The notes beneath the pieces are model-generated. The model searched no databases, was not told the origin of the DNA, and worked only from the letters and a program-made list of their open reading frames with translations. A stretch of 64,000 bases of DNA from MGML01 sp034416335 (GTDB lineage Bacteria; Chloroflexota; Dehalococcoidia; Dehalococcoidales; UBA2162), in assembly GCA_034416335.1 (NCBI GenBank), contig DAOULV010000003.1:124001-188000 (forward strand), in the 5' to 3' direction. Position 1 is the first letter of the stretch; each line of letters starts with the position of its first letter. Both the position numbers and the translations under genes were made by a program. Positions 1-8,952 of the stretch are shown piece after piece.

Positions 1-588
1 TCGGCTATCCGGCAGGACTCGCTGGGGGACTACGCCGCTCGGACGATAGCCATTGTGATGATGTCAGTGCCGGGATTCTGGATAATGACCATGGTAATCG
101 TCTTCCCGGCAATCTGGTGGAACTGGCTTCCCGCGATGGAATACATCCCCTTCACCAAGGATCCGATGGCGAATCTCGTCCAGTTCATTATTCCGGGTGT
201 TATCATGGGGGCGAGTTTCTCCGGGGGTTTGATGAGGGTAATACGCACGATGATGCTGGAAGTTCTCCGCCAGGACTACATCCGCACCGCCTGGGCGAAG
301 GGCCTTTCCGAGCGAACTGTCATCATCCGGCACGCCCTTAAGAATGCATTGATACCGGTAGTTACCATCGTCGGTATGGGACTGCCGATGCTTATCGCCG
401 GTTCCGTCATAACGGAGCAGATATTCAATCTCCCCGGAGTAGGACGATGGCTGTTCGACGCCGTTACCCGGCGGGACTATCCGATTATATCCGGAATGAA
501 CCTGATGATGGCTACACTCGTCCTGTTCTGCAATCTGGCAGTTGACCTAGCCTACGCCTGGCTCGATCCCAGAGTGCAGTACCGGTAG
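1..588 (+). CDS. Oligopeptide/dipeptide ABC transporter permease (DppB/OppB family), 5' partial
   Basis: Carboxy-terminal 195 residues of a binding-protein-dependent transport permease; the frame is open from base 1, so the start lies outside the window. The visible part has several hydrophobic helices and the EAA loop that docks on the ATPase (Y-I-R-T-A-W-A-K-G-L-S, then H-A-L-K-N-A-L-I-P, about bases 280-355). The family-typical GSVITEQIFNLPGVG segment follows. It forms an inner-membrane heterodimer with the next gene, whose start is 15 bases on. Substrate is not readable from the permease; peptides, or small organic acids or sugars in some relatives, are possible. The binding protein and ATPases must lie upstream of the window. 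Confidence 0.93.
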   Translation, partial: SAIRQDSLGDYAARTIAIVMMSVPGFWIMTMVIVFPAIWWNWLPAMEYIPFTKDPMANLVQFIIPGVIMGASFSGGLMRVIRTMMLEVLRQDYIRTAWAKGLSERTVIIRHALKNALIPVVTIVGMGLPMLIAGSVITEQIFNLPGVGRWLFDAVTRRDYPIISGMNLMMATLVLFCNLAVDLAYAWLDPRVQYR

Positions 589-603
589 AGGAGGGAGAAA
601 GTA

Positions 604-1587
604 ATGGAAGAAAGTGTGACAACTGCTACGACCGGTGTCTTGGGAAAGAGGAAGCACCTTCCATTCTTAATCGAGGTCGCGGTCCGGCTGATCAAAGAGA
701 AACCTCTCGGTACTATCGGAGGTCTTATCGTTATCGTCTTCTTCATGGTCGGCATTTTAGCCGACTGGCTGGCACCGTATCATTACATGTACCAGGACCT
801 GGACTATGTTCTCAGTCCCCCCTCGGCGCAGTTCCTGCTGGGGACAGATAACCTCGGTCGGGACCTGCTGAGCCGGATCATCTACGGCGCCCGTATCTCG
901 ATGATCGTCGGCCTGAGCGTCCCCGCCATTTCGACTATTATGCACCTGCTCATCGGCGGCACCTCGGGCTATTTCGGCGGTAAAATAGACCTGGTAATAC
1001 AGCGCTTCGTTGACACTATCATGTGCTTCCCCGGACTTGTGATAATGTTGACAGTTGTAGCTATCATCGGTCCTGGTCTTATCCAGCTCATTCTCTTACT
1101 GGGGATTTTGGGTGGTCTTGGCGGCGGTAATCGGGTGACGCGCAGCCTGGTAATCGGCATCAAGGAAAATGTATACGTGGAAGCGGCCAGATCGATAGGC
1201 AGTTCAGACTGGCACATTATGATAAAGCACCTTCTGCCCAACATCCTGCCTATGGTCATCGTCAGCTTCTCGATGGGCATGGGCGGAGCCATCCTGGCAG
1301 AGTCCACCTTGAGTTTCCTCGGCTTCGGCATCCCGCCACCGTTCCCGAGCTGGGGCGGCATGCTTAGCGGTCAGGCCCGGCGTTATATGTTCACCGCCCC
1401 CTGGATGGCTATCTGGCCCGGTTTGTGCCTGGGAATTGTCGTCTACGGCATGAACATGCTCGGCGACGGCTTGCGGGACATCTTCGACCCGAGGCTGCGA
1501 GGTGGCCTGGGACGCTACGGCGGCTTGAAGAACAAGAAGAAGCTCCCGAGTGCTGTCAGAGATAAGCCTGAAGATACCCCAGAGTAA
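604..1587 (+). CDS. Oligopeptide/dipeptide ABC transporter permease (DppC/OppC family)
   Basis: 327-residue inner-membrane permease, partner of the DppB-type gene just upstream. Order: short cytoplasmic N-terminus, first TM at about 35-55, the OppC signature G-T-D-N-L-G-R-D-L-L-S-R near residues 80-91, five more helices, and the EAA loop (E-A-A-R-S-I-G, then L-L-P-N-I-L-P) near 192-215. Length matches the family. A purine-rich ribosome site (GAGGAGGGAG) sits 8 bases before the ATG. It is the last gene of the importer operon, with 400 bases of non-coding DNA after it. No ATPase follows, so the ATPases must be upstream of the window or elsewhere. Confidence 0.94.
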   Translation: MEESVTTATTGVLGKRKHLPFLIEVAVRLIKEKPLGTIGGLIVIVFFMVGILADWLAPYHYMYQDLDYVLSPPSAQFLLGTDNLGRDLLSRIIYGARISMIVGLSVPAISTIMHLLIGGTSGYFGGKIDLVIQRFVDTIMCFPGLVIMLTVVAIIGPGLIQLILLLGILGGLGGGNRVTRSLVIGIKENVYVEAARSIGSSDWHIMIKHLLPNILPMVIVSFSMGMGGAILAESTLSFLGFGIPPPFPSWGGMLSGQARRYMFTAPWMAIWPGLCLGIVVYGMNMLGDGLRDIFDPRLRGGLGRYGGLKNKKKLPSAVRDKPEDTPE

Positions 1588-1991
1588 TATTTATCTGATT
1601 CTATGAGGGAATGCTATCAGAAGGATGGAGTTTGAGGACAAAGTGCCAGATACCCGATTGTTTAAAAAACACCTGAAGTAAGATTAGAAACAAACCGGAT
1701 AAGCAGGCCTAAAGAAGTTACTTTCTTATAGCTTGAGATTACGGAAAAAATAAAAACTTGAGAGTACCAGCCTGTATTAAATCGGCTGTTATCAAAGCAG
1801 GAAGCTCCAGACAGAGTGCCCCTGTATGGCTTTAACCATTTCGTGGCTAATTGCTGTGGCATTTGATGTTATCCCGTCAAATATTTATCATATTATTTAA
1901 AAGAATCAGCCAGAGATTAACAGGATATAGCAATGCCTTCATATGCGATGTTGGATAATAGTACTCTGGCATGGAAAGGAGTATTTATCAG
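1588..1991. other. Intergenic region, importer operon to CoA-transferase operon
   Basis: About 400 bases with no supported gene; the only open frame is a minus-strand stretch of 66 codons without a ribosome site. The downstream third holds a likely promoter and a small inverted repeat (listed separately). I see no hairpin followed by T residues, so the end of the importer transcript is not visible. Confidence 0.6.
1863..1891 (+). promoter_or_regulatory. Putative sigma-70-type promoter with dyad, CoA-transferase/selenoprotein operon
   Basis: TTGATG (1863-1868) and TATCAT (1886-1891) are 17 bases apart, giving a predicted start near 1898 and a leader of about 95 bases. A 6-base inverted repeat ATTTGA/TCAAAT (1861-1866, 1877-1882) overlaps the -35 box and could be an operator. 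Support is by pattern only. Confidence 0.42.
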
Positions 1992-2903
1992 ATGAGCCGA
2001 GTCATGACAATGCAGGAGGCGATCTCAAGGTACGTCAAGAGTGGAGACCTGGTCTTTATAGGCGGGATGCAGCACGGGGAGCCTTTTGCGGCAGTAAACG
2101 AAATAGTAAGACAACGAATAGACCACCTGGAATTAGTATCCTGCCTGACGATATCAACCACCTTGTTAATAGCAGAAGGAAGGGTTGATAAATATTACTC
2201 CGGTTATTACCAGCAAGATATCAAGAGGTCTTATTTGATGAGTAGAGCCAAGAGTATAGGCAAGTATCCGGTTTTCCAAGAATATTCTCACTTCGGTATC
2301 GCTCAGGCATTACTCGCCGGACAGATGGGTGTTTCATATCTGCCTATCCGCAGTCAGGTCGGCTCGGACATGTTGAAATATAATCCGGAAATTAAAGTGA
2401 TAGATGACCCCTTTACCGGTGGTAAAATCGGAGCAGTCGGAGCAATTGTTCCCGATGTTGGCATAATACACGTACAGCGATGTGACGAGAACGGAAACGC
2501 GCAGAGATGGGGGTCTCTGGGAGTAGACGCCGAAGGGATCAATGCCAGCCGCACCGTAATAATAACCACCGAGAAAATTGTCGATTCCGATGTAATCCGT
2601 CGTGACCCGAACCGCACCATTATCCCTGGCTACCGGGTCTCTGCTGTTGTTGAACAACCGTGGGGAGCGTTTCCGATGCATCTTGCCGGCTGCTACTCCG
2701 GTGACTGGCCGGGCTTTATGGCTGAAATCAGCTCCGAAGACAAATACGACAATTTCAGAGAAAAGTACATCTATGGTGTCAGTGACTGGAATGAGTTTAT
2801 GAAACGCTGGAGAGAGTTTAAAGGCGAGGACTATTTCAAACGATTCGAGGTTAAACTGAAACCAAGCGATCCGATATACTCAGGATGGGAGGAGAAAGGA
2901 TAA
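1992..2903 (+). CDS. CoA-transferase family I, alpha subunit (glutaconate CoA-transferase A-like), copy 1
   Basis: 303 residues, resembling the alpha subunit of class I CoA-transferases, which move CoA between acyl-CoA and a free acid. Recognisable blocks are the early G-D-L-V-F-I-G-G segment, S-H-F-G-I near residue 100, the P-F-T-G-G loop, and H-V-Q-R-C-D-E-N-G-N-A-Q near 160. I start at the ATG at 1992, not the in-frame ATG at 1971, because AAAGGAG ends 10 bases before it and the second copy at 3812 begins at the same place. It overlaps the beta gene by one base (TAATG), so the two are translationally coupled. Substrate is unknown; glutaconate is the family label, not a prediction. Confidence 0.88.
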   Translation: MSRVMTMQEAISRYVKSGDLVFIGGMQHGEPFAAVNEIVRQRIDHLELVSCLTISTTLLIAEGRVDKYYSGYYQQDIKRSYLMSRAKSIGKYPVFQEYSHFGIAQALLAGQMGVSYLPIRSQVGSDMLKYNPEIKVIDDPFTGGKIGAVGAIVPDVGIIHVQRCDENGNAQRWGSLGVDAEGINASRTVIITTEKIVDSDVIRRDPNRTIIPGYRVSAVVEQPWGAFPMHLAGCYSGDWPGFMAEISSEDKYDNFREKYIYGVSDWNEFMKRWREFKGEDYFKRFEVKLKPSDPIYSGWEEKG

Positions 2904-3709
2904 TGAGCCAGGAAAACTCTGCATTAGAATTTACTGCCAACGACCAGATGATTGTAGCAGCTGCTCACTTGATAAGAAACGATGATGCAGCTTATGTAGG
3001 CGTCGGACTTCCGATGTTTGCAGCCCTGCTGGCAAAACGCACACATGCTCCTGACTGCACATTCGTTATCGAGAACGGCATAATGAGAACCCTGGGATTC
3101 GAACTCCCCGGAGGTACGGATACGCTCGGAACTCAATATTACGCGGATAAACTGGCCGGACTGAGTTACATCAGCTATCTGGGTCAGTCCGGTTATATAA
3201 ACCTGGGCTTTATCGGAGCCGGTCAAATTGATAGGTTTGGCAACGTAAACGATACCGCGATAGGAGACTATCACAATCCCGTACACCGGTGGCCCGGCAG
3301 CGGCGGCGCAAATGATGTAATGAGCTTCTGCGACCGTACCTGCGTGATATTGAACCAGTCCAAACGCCGCTTTCCGGAACGAGTGGACTTCGTTACCTGT
3401 CCCGGCTTCTTTGACGGCAAACCGGGGAGGAGAGAAGAACTGGGGATAAGGTCCGGGACCGGACCGGTTGCAGTGGTATCGGACCTTGGATGTTATGAAT
3501 TTGAAGACGGCGAAATAGTATTGAAGACCGTTCACACCGCCTGCGGGATTACACTGGATAAAATTAAAGAAGAGACCGGATGGGATCTCAAAATATCTCC
3601 GGACTTAAAAGATACCCCGGTTCCAAGCGAAGAAGAGTTGACAATTCTGCGTGAAACCTCCGCTCCGCTGCTCGCCCGACTCCGGCGTACCGACCTTGAA
3701 ACGAAATAA
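2903..3709 (+). CDS. CoA-transferase family I, beta subunit (glutaconate CoA-transferase B-like), copy 1
   Basis: 268 residues. The E-N-G motif in C-T-F-V-I-E-N-G-I, with E57, carries the catalytic glutamate that forms the glutamyl-CoA thioester in this family. Other conserved stretches are G-Q-I-D-R-F-G-N-V-N, G-G-A-N-D and the F-V-T-C-P-G-F-F-D-G loop, as in the GctB fold. Start at 2903 is set by GGAGGAGAAAGG just upstream and by the one-base overlap with the alpha stop; the frame is open 18 bases further. Forms the catalytic dimer with the preceding gene. Intact key residue, so probably active. Confidence 0.9.
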   Translation: MSQENSALEFTANDQMIVAAAHLIRNDDAAYVGVGLPMFAALLAKRTHAPDCTFVIENGIMRTLGFELPGGTDTLGTQYYADKLAGLSYISYLGQSGYINLGFIGAGQIDRFGNVNDTAIGDYHNPVHRWPGSGGANDVMSFCDRTCVILNQSKRRFPERVDFVTCPGFFDGKPGRREELGIRSGTGPVAVVSDLGCYEFEDGEIVLKTVHTACGITLDKIKEETGWDLKISPDLKDTPVPSEEELTILRETSAPLLARLRRTDLETK

Positions 3710-3811
3710 GTAATAACTCAAGTAGACAGTTAATTCCGTAATCAGCTGAGTAAATAATGAAGAATGGTTATTAACAAATGCACCTGAGCCGACCGAGGAA
3801 GGAGACGAGTG

Positions 3812-4714
3812 ATGACCGGTAAGGTAATGACGATGAGTGAAGCTGTTAACCGGAACGTCGAGCCGGGTGACCTTTTATTTATCGGAGGAGCGCAGCACGG
3901 GACTCCGACGGCGGCCGTAAATGAAATTGTACGCCAGAAAATCAACCACCTGACAACAATATCCGTACTCAACAATACATCCACGCTTATCGGCGAAGGT
4001 CTTGTCGACAAGGTATTAACTGGATATTCGATGACTGCTGAGAGTCGTTCTTACCCGCTCCGGAGAGCCCGACAAAAATTCAACGTGAAGATAGAATTCG
4101 AAGAATATTCTCACTTCGGCATATCTCTGGCACTCTTCGCCGGCTATATGGGGATACCTTTTATACCGACAAAAAGTCATTTAGGCTCCGATATGATGAA
4201 GTATAATGACAGCGTTTTGTCCATGGAATCCCCTTTCACCGGAGAACAAATCGGCGTTGTCAGGGCGGTGGTACCCGACGTCGGTTTACTTCATGTGCAG
4301 AGATGCGATGCCGAAGGTAATGCCCAGAAATGGGGCAGCCTCGGAGTGGACTTCGAGGGGATAAATGCCAGCAGGAAAGTAATTATTACCACTGAAAAGA
4401 TTGTAAACAGCGACGTTATTCAGCGTGACCCGAATCGAACGATAATCCCCGGTTTCAGGGTCAGTGCCGTCGTCGAACAGCCATTCGGTGCTTATCCCGG
4501 GCACCTTGTTGGCTGCTACAATGACGGACCGATAAATTTTGGTGGAATGCAGGACGAAGAAAGCTGGGAAAACAATGTTAATACTAATATTTATGGGGTG
4601 AAAGACTGGAATGAGTATATGCAAAACCTCAAGAAGATAAATGGCGAAGATTATTTTGAAAACCTCAGGATAAAGAACCCGTTATTGAGTGAACCGATTG
4701 TTACCGGTATGTAA
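3812..4714 (+). CDS. CoA-transferase family I, alpha subunit, copy 2
   Basis: 300-residue paralogue of the 1992-2903 product; the two share long identical runs, for example around V-I-I-T-T-E-K-I-V and R-D-P-N-R-T-I-I-P-G. ATG at 3812 follows GGAAGGAGA; a GTG directly before it (3809) is in frame but less well placed. It differs from copy 1 mainly in the region that lines the acyl pocket and in the C-terminal 40 residues, which suggests different substrate ranges rather than redundancy (inference). Paired with the beta gene 33 bases downstream. Confidence 0.88.
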   Translation: MTGKVMTMSEAVNRNVEPGDLLFIGGAQHGTPTAAVNEIVRQKINHLTTISVLNNTSTLIGEGLVDKVLTGYSMTAESRSYPLRRARQKFNVKIEFEEYSHFGISLALFAGYMGIPFIPTKSHLGSDMMKYNDSVLSMESPFTGEQIGVVRAVVPDVGLLHVQRCDAEGNAQKWGSLGVDFEGINASRKVIITTEKIVNSDVIQRDPNRTIIPGFRVSAVVEQPFGAYPGHLVGCYNDGPINFGGMQDEESWENNVNTNIYGVKDWNEYMQNLKKINGEDYFENLRIKNPLLSEPIVTGM

Positions 4715-4747
4715 GTGATATCCATTGGATAATCATACGGAGGGAAA

Positions 4748-5563
4748 ATGAGTAAGGAAGAACATACTGAAGATTACACAGCGGTTGACCAGATGATTAT
4801 TTCAGCAGCCCGTCTGATTAAAGACACGGATACTGTTTACACCGGTGTTGGTTTCCCGATACAGGCTGCCGTATTAGCGAAAAATCTGCACGCCCCCAAC
4901 TGCACTATTATCATTGAAAACGGCATAGTGAGAGCCAGCCTCTTTCGACTGCCCTACTCAACAGATACGATGGAATCACAGTTGCTTGCCGAACAACTGA
5001 CCGGGCTTTTCTACGTAAATTGCCTGGCGCAGGCCGGTCACCTTTCTCTTGGATTTATGGGCGGCGGTCAAATCGACCGTTACGGGAATGTCAACGATCA
5101 CGTCGTGGGAGACTACTACAAGCCGATACACCGGTGGATGGGAAGCGGTGGTGCTAACGACCTGATGAGTTTCTGCAGAAGTACCATAATTATTCTCGAA
5201 CAGAGCAAACGAAGATTTCCCGAGAAAGTGGACTTCAATACCTGTCCGGGTTTCTTCGACGGAAAACCGGATCGCAGAAAAGAAGCAGGTTTACCATCGG
5301 ACAACGGTCCGGTAGCGGTAGTTACTGACCTGGCTACCTATACCTTCGAGAATAGAGAAATGACCTTGAAAACCGTTCATACAGACTGCGGAGTTACCCT
5401 GGACAAAGTTAAAGAGGAAGTCGGCTGGGATATCAAGATAGCTGATGACCTGACGGACACCGAACCTCCCACCGATGAAGAATTACGCGTTTACCGCGAG
5501 AAGATTGTAGCAGAAAGAAGAGCCATGCCGTTTGTTCGTCCCGATAGACGAGCGAAGAGATAA
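4748..5563 (+). CDS. CoA-transferase family I, beta subunit, copy 2
   Basis: 271-residue paralogue of the 2903-3709 product. The catalytic glutamate is kept (C-T-I-I-I-E-N-G-I, E57), as are G-Q-I-D-R-Y-G-N-V-N-D and F-N-T-C-P-G-F-F-D-G. A strong ribosome site (GGAGGG) sits just before the ATG. It lies 97 bases before the predicted selenoprotein, in the same direction, so the two alpha/beta pairs and that gene probably share a transcript. The tail is longer and more basic (ends R-R-A-K-R) than in copy 1. Confidence 0.9.
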   Translation: MSKEEHTEDYTAVDQMIISAARLIKDTDTVYTGVGFPIQAAVLAKNLHAPNCTIIIENGIVRASLFRLPYSTDTMESQLLAEQLTGLFYVNCLAQAGHLSLGFMGGGQIDRYGNVNDHVVGDYYKPIHRWMGSGGANDLMSFCRSTIIILEQSKRRFPEKVDFNTCPGFFDGKPDRRKEAGLPSDNGPVAVVTDLATYTFENREMTLKTVHTDCGVTLDKVKEEVGWDIKIADDLTDTEPPTDEELRVYREKIVAERRAMPFVRPDRRAKR

Positions 5564-5659
5564 AAGGTCAAATACTAAATCAATCTACTGTGATAAAGCA
5601 GTCCGGAATGAAAATACCTTTTCACCGATTATCAATACTGGTTTAAGGAGATAACTATA

Positions 5660-7387
5660 ATGGCAGAGAAAGTGAGATGTCTGAATCCGATAGGAAATGC
5701 CCTCCCGGTCAAAACGTATCCGCTGGCGCCTCGCCTGGACACAATCGACGGTAAAAATATTTGCCTGAGCATCTGCGGTGAACCGGATATCACGATACCG
5801 CTGGAGAAAAAACTCAAGAACGATTATCCCAGCGTGAACTGGATTCTCAAAAAGACCTACCTCACCGACCCCGTCAAACTATCGGACGAGGAGATAAAAA
5901 CAACGGATGCCCTTGTTCAAGGCGTAGCCTGGTGAAGCGGAGCCGTATGGGGGCAGTTGCCCTATCTGGCAAAGCTGGAGAAAGCGGGAGTTCCAACGGT
6001 AGTTATCGACTTCGAAGACCAGGAGAATATGGTGAAGCAGGAAGCTTTAGCACAGGGAGTACCGAAGGTACGTTATATCCACGCCTCACGTATCGTACCC
6101 GGACCTGAAGACGTCGATGACTGGATGGACAAGATTTTCGAAGCTTTAACAGCTCCTCTAACCGATGAAGAACAAGATAGCGGAATGTGGCTACCGGAAA
6201 CAGAGAGGATAATATTCGAAGGCACAATGGATGAGGCCGAGGAGTTCTTCCACCAGACCGAATATGTCCCTCACCCGGTAAACGCTCCTATAGCCAGGTT
6301 CACGGATGGTCTGCCGGTAAGGATACCCACTGAAGAACGTGTGGAGGAAATGCTCAAAGGTACCAGTCACAAGCCGGATGAACTGATATCCTACCAGATA
6401 GAAAGAGAAGGGCGTACTCCGGGAAATATAGTCCGTTTTCAGCCGATGAGATGGACGGCAACAGTGGAGCAGGTAGCTACCTGCGCCGTGATGGCCGGCT
6501 GTAAACCCGAATACTTGCCGGCAGTGCTCGCAATCGCTGAATCAGGGTGTTTTATCGGAAGTACTCATACGTTCGGTCAGTGGCTCTGTGTGAGTGGTCC
6601 CTATGCAAAAGAGATTGGCATGAGCAGCGGCTGCGGTATGCTCGGCCCGGGGAATGTCGCTAACTCAACTATCGGTCGTGCCTATGAAATTATGGCGCGC
6701 AACCTTGGCGGAGCTATCCCGGGAGTAAACCGTATGACCAGCATCGGCAGCCCCTTCGAGGGCAGTCGCTGCTGCGCTGAAAACGCCGACGCTCTGCCCC
6801 CGGGATGGGAAGGCTTGAATGAAGAGCACGGCTTTAAGAAAGATGAAAGCGTCATGCTGGTCATCCCGCACGTCAACGATGGCATAAGAGGCGTCCAGTT
6901 CTCACCCGGCGGCTACCGGGCATTCCAGAAGAGTGGTCACGGCGGTATGGCAAGGAAGCTTGGGGTCAAAGGAATACCCGGACCTCACAACTGGCTTGAA
7001 TACCTGATAGACGAGTTCTGGGCAGGCCGTGAAGGTGCCAAGACAATCATTATGGTTCCCGAGATGGCACAGCATCTCTATGAATACGGCTTCAAGTCCA
7101 AGGATGCCGTTTACGAGTGGCTCTGGAAGAGGAGTTTCGTACCGCTGAGTAAATACAGGCATTTCTCATGGGTTGACCTCAGCACTAACGGATGGCTGGG
7201 GATCGAACACCGGTCCGGTAAACACTGGAAAGAGCTGCCTGACGATTACATGGTCCCGGCGGGAGGTTATGATCCTTATTTCTTCAGTATCATTGTCGGC
7301 GGTGGAGACGAAGAAGTAAGTCACCAGTTAAGCTCGATACGTCATCTCTGGATCGATCCGATTTACAGTATCGATGCCTGGAGGTAA
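5660..7387 (+). CDS. Predicted selenoprotein, UGSC-like family, in-frame TGA read as selenocysteine
   Basis: One 575-residue frame containing a single TGA at 5933-5935 (codon 92). Upstream 91 codons and downstream 483 codons are in the same frame, the downstream part has no good start of its own (a TTG at 5957 without a ribosome site), and AAGGAG precedes the ATG at 5660. The TGA context G-V-A-W-U-S-G-A, followed by an L-E-K-A-G-V-P-T-V-V-I helix-strand, matches the position of the U-G-S-C motif in UGSC (seleno)proteins, where D-A-V-x-L-E-x-x-G-I-P-T follows. A second domain has C-A-V-M-A-G-C-K-P-E-Y (about 275-285) and a C-C pair near 370, as in that family. The cysteine of UGSC is alanine here. 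Function of the family is unknown; a thiol/selenol redox reaction is inferred. A SECIS-like hairpin follows the TGA. Alternative: a nonsense-mutated pseudogene, which the intact remainder argues against. Confidence 0.8.
5942..5970 (+). promoter_or_regulatory. SECIS-like hairpin just after the in-frame TGA
   Basis: Lower stem GCC/GGC (5942-5944 with 5968-5970), small internal loop, then A-U, U-A, a bulged G, a G-U pair and a four-pair GGGC/GCCC helix closing on the tetraloop AGUU (5955-5958). The apical loop starts 19 bases after the TGA and has G as its second base, both within the usual bacterial SECIS pattern (short upper stem, G in the first two loop bases, loop about 16-37 bases from the UGA). 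Folded by hand, not by program. Confidence 0.65.
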
Positions 7388-7544
7388 TTTAATAGTTTGA
7401 TGGAGCAATACAAAACTGAAGATGAATTCCACGTAAGTGTTGACATTAAGAACGCGAACGATACTGCCTACAGCAGACCATCGGATCGGCTGAAGCATTA
7501 CCTGTGTAAAAATCATTGGTTTAATATTTGTGAGGGGGTATGTA

Positions 7545-8813
7545 ATGAGTACGAAAAACAGTGAATGGCCGTTACCTTTTGCAGAACCAGAAGAAGTCGG
7601 GGTATCTTCAGAACGTCTGTCCCGTATCGGTCCGGCGATGCAAAAATTCATCGATGACCGGAAAGACCCTAATTTCATCACCATGGTTATAAGGCGTGGG
7701 AAAATCGTCCACTTCGAAGCCCTGGGTTATATGGATTTCGAGAGCAAAACTCCTGTCCGGCAAGATGCTATTTATCGACTCTGGTCGAATACCAAGCCCA
7801 TTACAGGGGTAGCCACGATGATTTGCGTGGAAGAAGGTCTCCTTACCCTCGATGATCCGGTCTCGAAGTACATACCGGCTTTCAAGAACCAGCGTGTCAG
7901 GACAACGACACCCCAGGGACCGGTAATGGGAACTCCCACCGTTCCCGTTGAACGGGGCATTACGGTCCGTGACTGCCTGCGAAACACTACCGGTATCACC
8001 ACGGCAAGACAGGCACCACTGACCTACTTGAATGAGTTCAAAGACGTTTTGGCTAAAACAAGTCTCCTCAGCCCTCCGGGGCAGACGCCCGGGGGGATAC
8101 GTGAATCTCTTGATGCCCTGGCACAGCTTCCGCTCGAATCCCAGCCCGGCACACAGTTCGAATACCAGGTCGGGTATCCGATTGCCGGTGTCGTGCTGGA
8201 AACCGTTACCGGCAAGACTCTGGAGGAGTTTTATACCGAGCGGATTTTCAAGCCACTGGGGATGGAAGATTCCTCTTTCTATCTTCCGAAGAACAAACTC
8301 GACCGGTTCCCAACCCTGTATAGCCCCGTCCGGGAGAACGGCGAATGGAAACTCACCGTCAGCGAAGAACCGGCTAAAAGCGAGAAGGTTATCGGTCCGA
8401 AGACCTACTTCGAAGCCGGAGGTGGTGGCGGCGGGGTACTATCCACCGTAGCCGACTATGCCCGTTTCGCTCAGATGCTGCTTAACGGCGGTGAACTCGA
8501 CGGCGTCCGTATTCTCAGCCGGAAGAGCATAGAAATTATGTCAAGCAGTCATACCGGTAATATACCGTTGATGCTCGGTCAACCGGGCATGGGATTCGGT
8601 ATGGGAGTAGGCGTTTACAAAGGCGGTGCCACTCCTGCTTACCGCTCAGTCGGAACTTTCGGGTGGGGCGGCGCTGCCGGCACGAACTTCTTCGTTGACC
8701 CGAAGGAAGAGCTCATCTGCATCTGTTTCACGCAGGTCTTTATGCATCAGGTTATGGGAAATAATACCTACCTCGAAGATTTTGAGCGACTCGCCTATCA
8801 ATCACTAATATAG
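7545..8813 (+). CDS. Serine hydrolase of the beta-lactamase/esterase EstB family
   Basis: 422 residues with the class C fold signature. S81-N-T-K84 is the nucleophile motif S-x-x-K, and Y207 in P-G-T-Q-F-E-Y sits at the second-motif tyrosine. The closing G-W-G-G-A-A-G-T stretch near residue 375 replaces the KTG box, as in esterases of this group. No signal peptide, so cytoplasmic. Real beta-lactamase activity is unlikely; ester, lactone or amide hydrolysis is more usual. ATG at 7545 is chosen over the in-frame upstream GTG because GAGGGGG lies 8 bases before it. It may serve the same degradation pathway as the CoA-transferases upstream (inference from position, 157-base gap). Confidence 0.88.
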   Translation: MSTKNSEWPLPFAEPEEVGVSSERLSRIGPAMQKFIDDRKDPNFITMVIRRGKIVHFEALGYMDFESKTPVRQDAIYRLWSNTKPITGVATMICVEEGLLTLDDPVSKYIPAFKNQRVRTTTPQGPVMGTPTVPVERGITVRDCLRNTTGITTARQAPLTYLNEFKDVLAKTSLLSPPGQTPGGIRESLDALAQLPLESQPGTQFEYQVGYPIAGVVLETVTGKTLEEFYTERIFKPLGMEDSSFYLPKNKLDRFPTLYSPVRENGEWKLTVSEEPAKSEKVIGPKTYFEAGGGGGGVLSTVADYARFAQMLLNGGELDGVRILSRKSIEIMSSSHTGNIPLMLGQPGMGFGMGVGVYKGGATPAYRSVGTFGWGGAAGTNFFVDPKEELICICFTQVFMHQVMGNNTYLEDFERLAYQSLI

Positions 8814-8952
8814 AGTAAAAACAGGTACTGAATCTTTTAATTTTAAAGACACAGTGATAAAACCTTCATAAGGATGTTCCGGTAACACTTCTCCTTACAG
8901 AGGTAATTTTATTCGTCTTAAGTTGTTAACGCCCCTTACAAACGAATGTGAA

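Noticed and set aside
2334..2681. Long minus-strand open frames opposite the first CoA-transferase alpha gene
   Set aside because: Shadow frames opposite a well-supported gene; no start site signal and no family resemblance. The same holds for other antisense frames, for example 2924-3535, 61729-62292 and 58097-58642.
5660..5935. A 91-residue protein ending at the TGA, with a separate gene from 5957
   Set aside because: The two parts are in the same frame, the second has no ribosome site and only a TTG, and a SECIS-like hairpin follows the TGA. One selenoprotein gene explains more.
7545..8813. True class C beta-lactamase
   Set aside because: No signal peptide, no KTG box and a G-W-G-G-A-A-G-T ending typical of esterase relatives.
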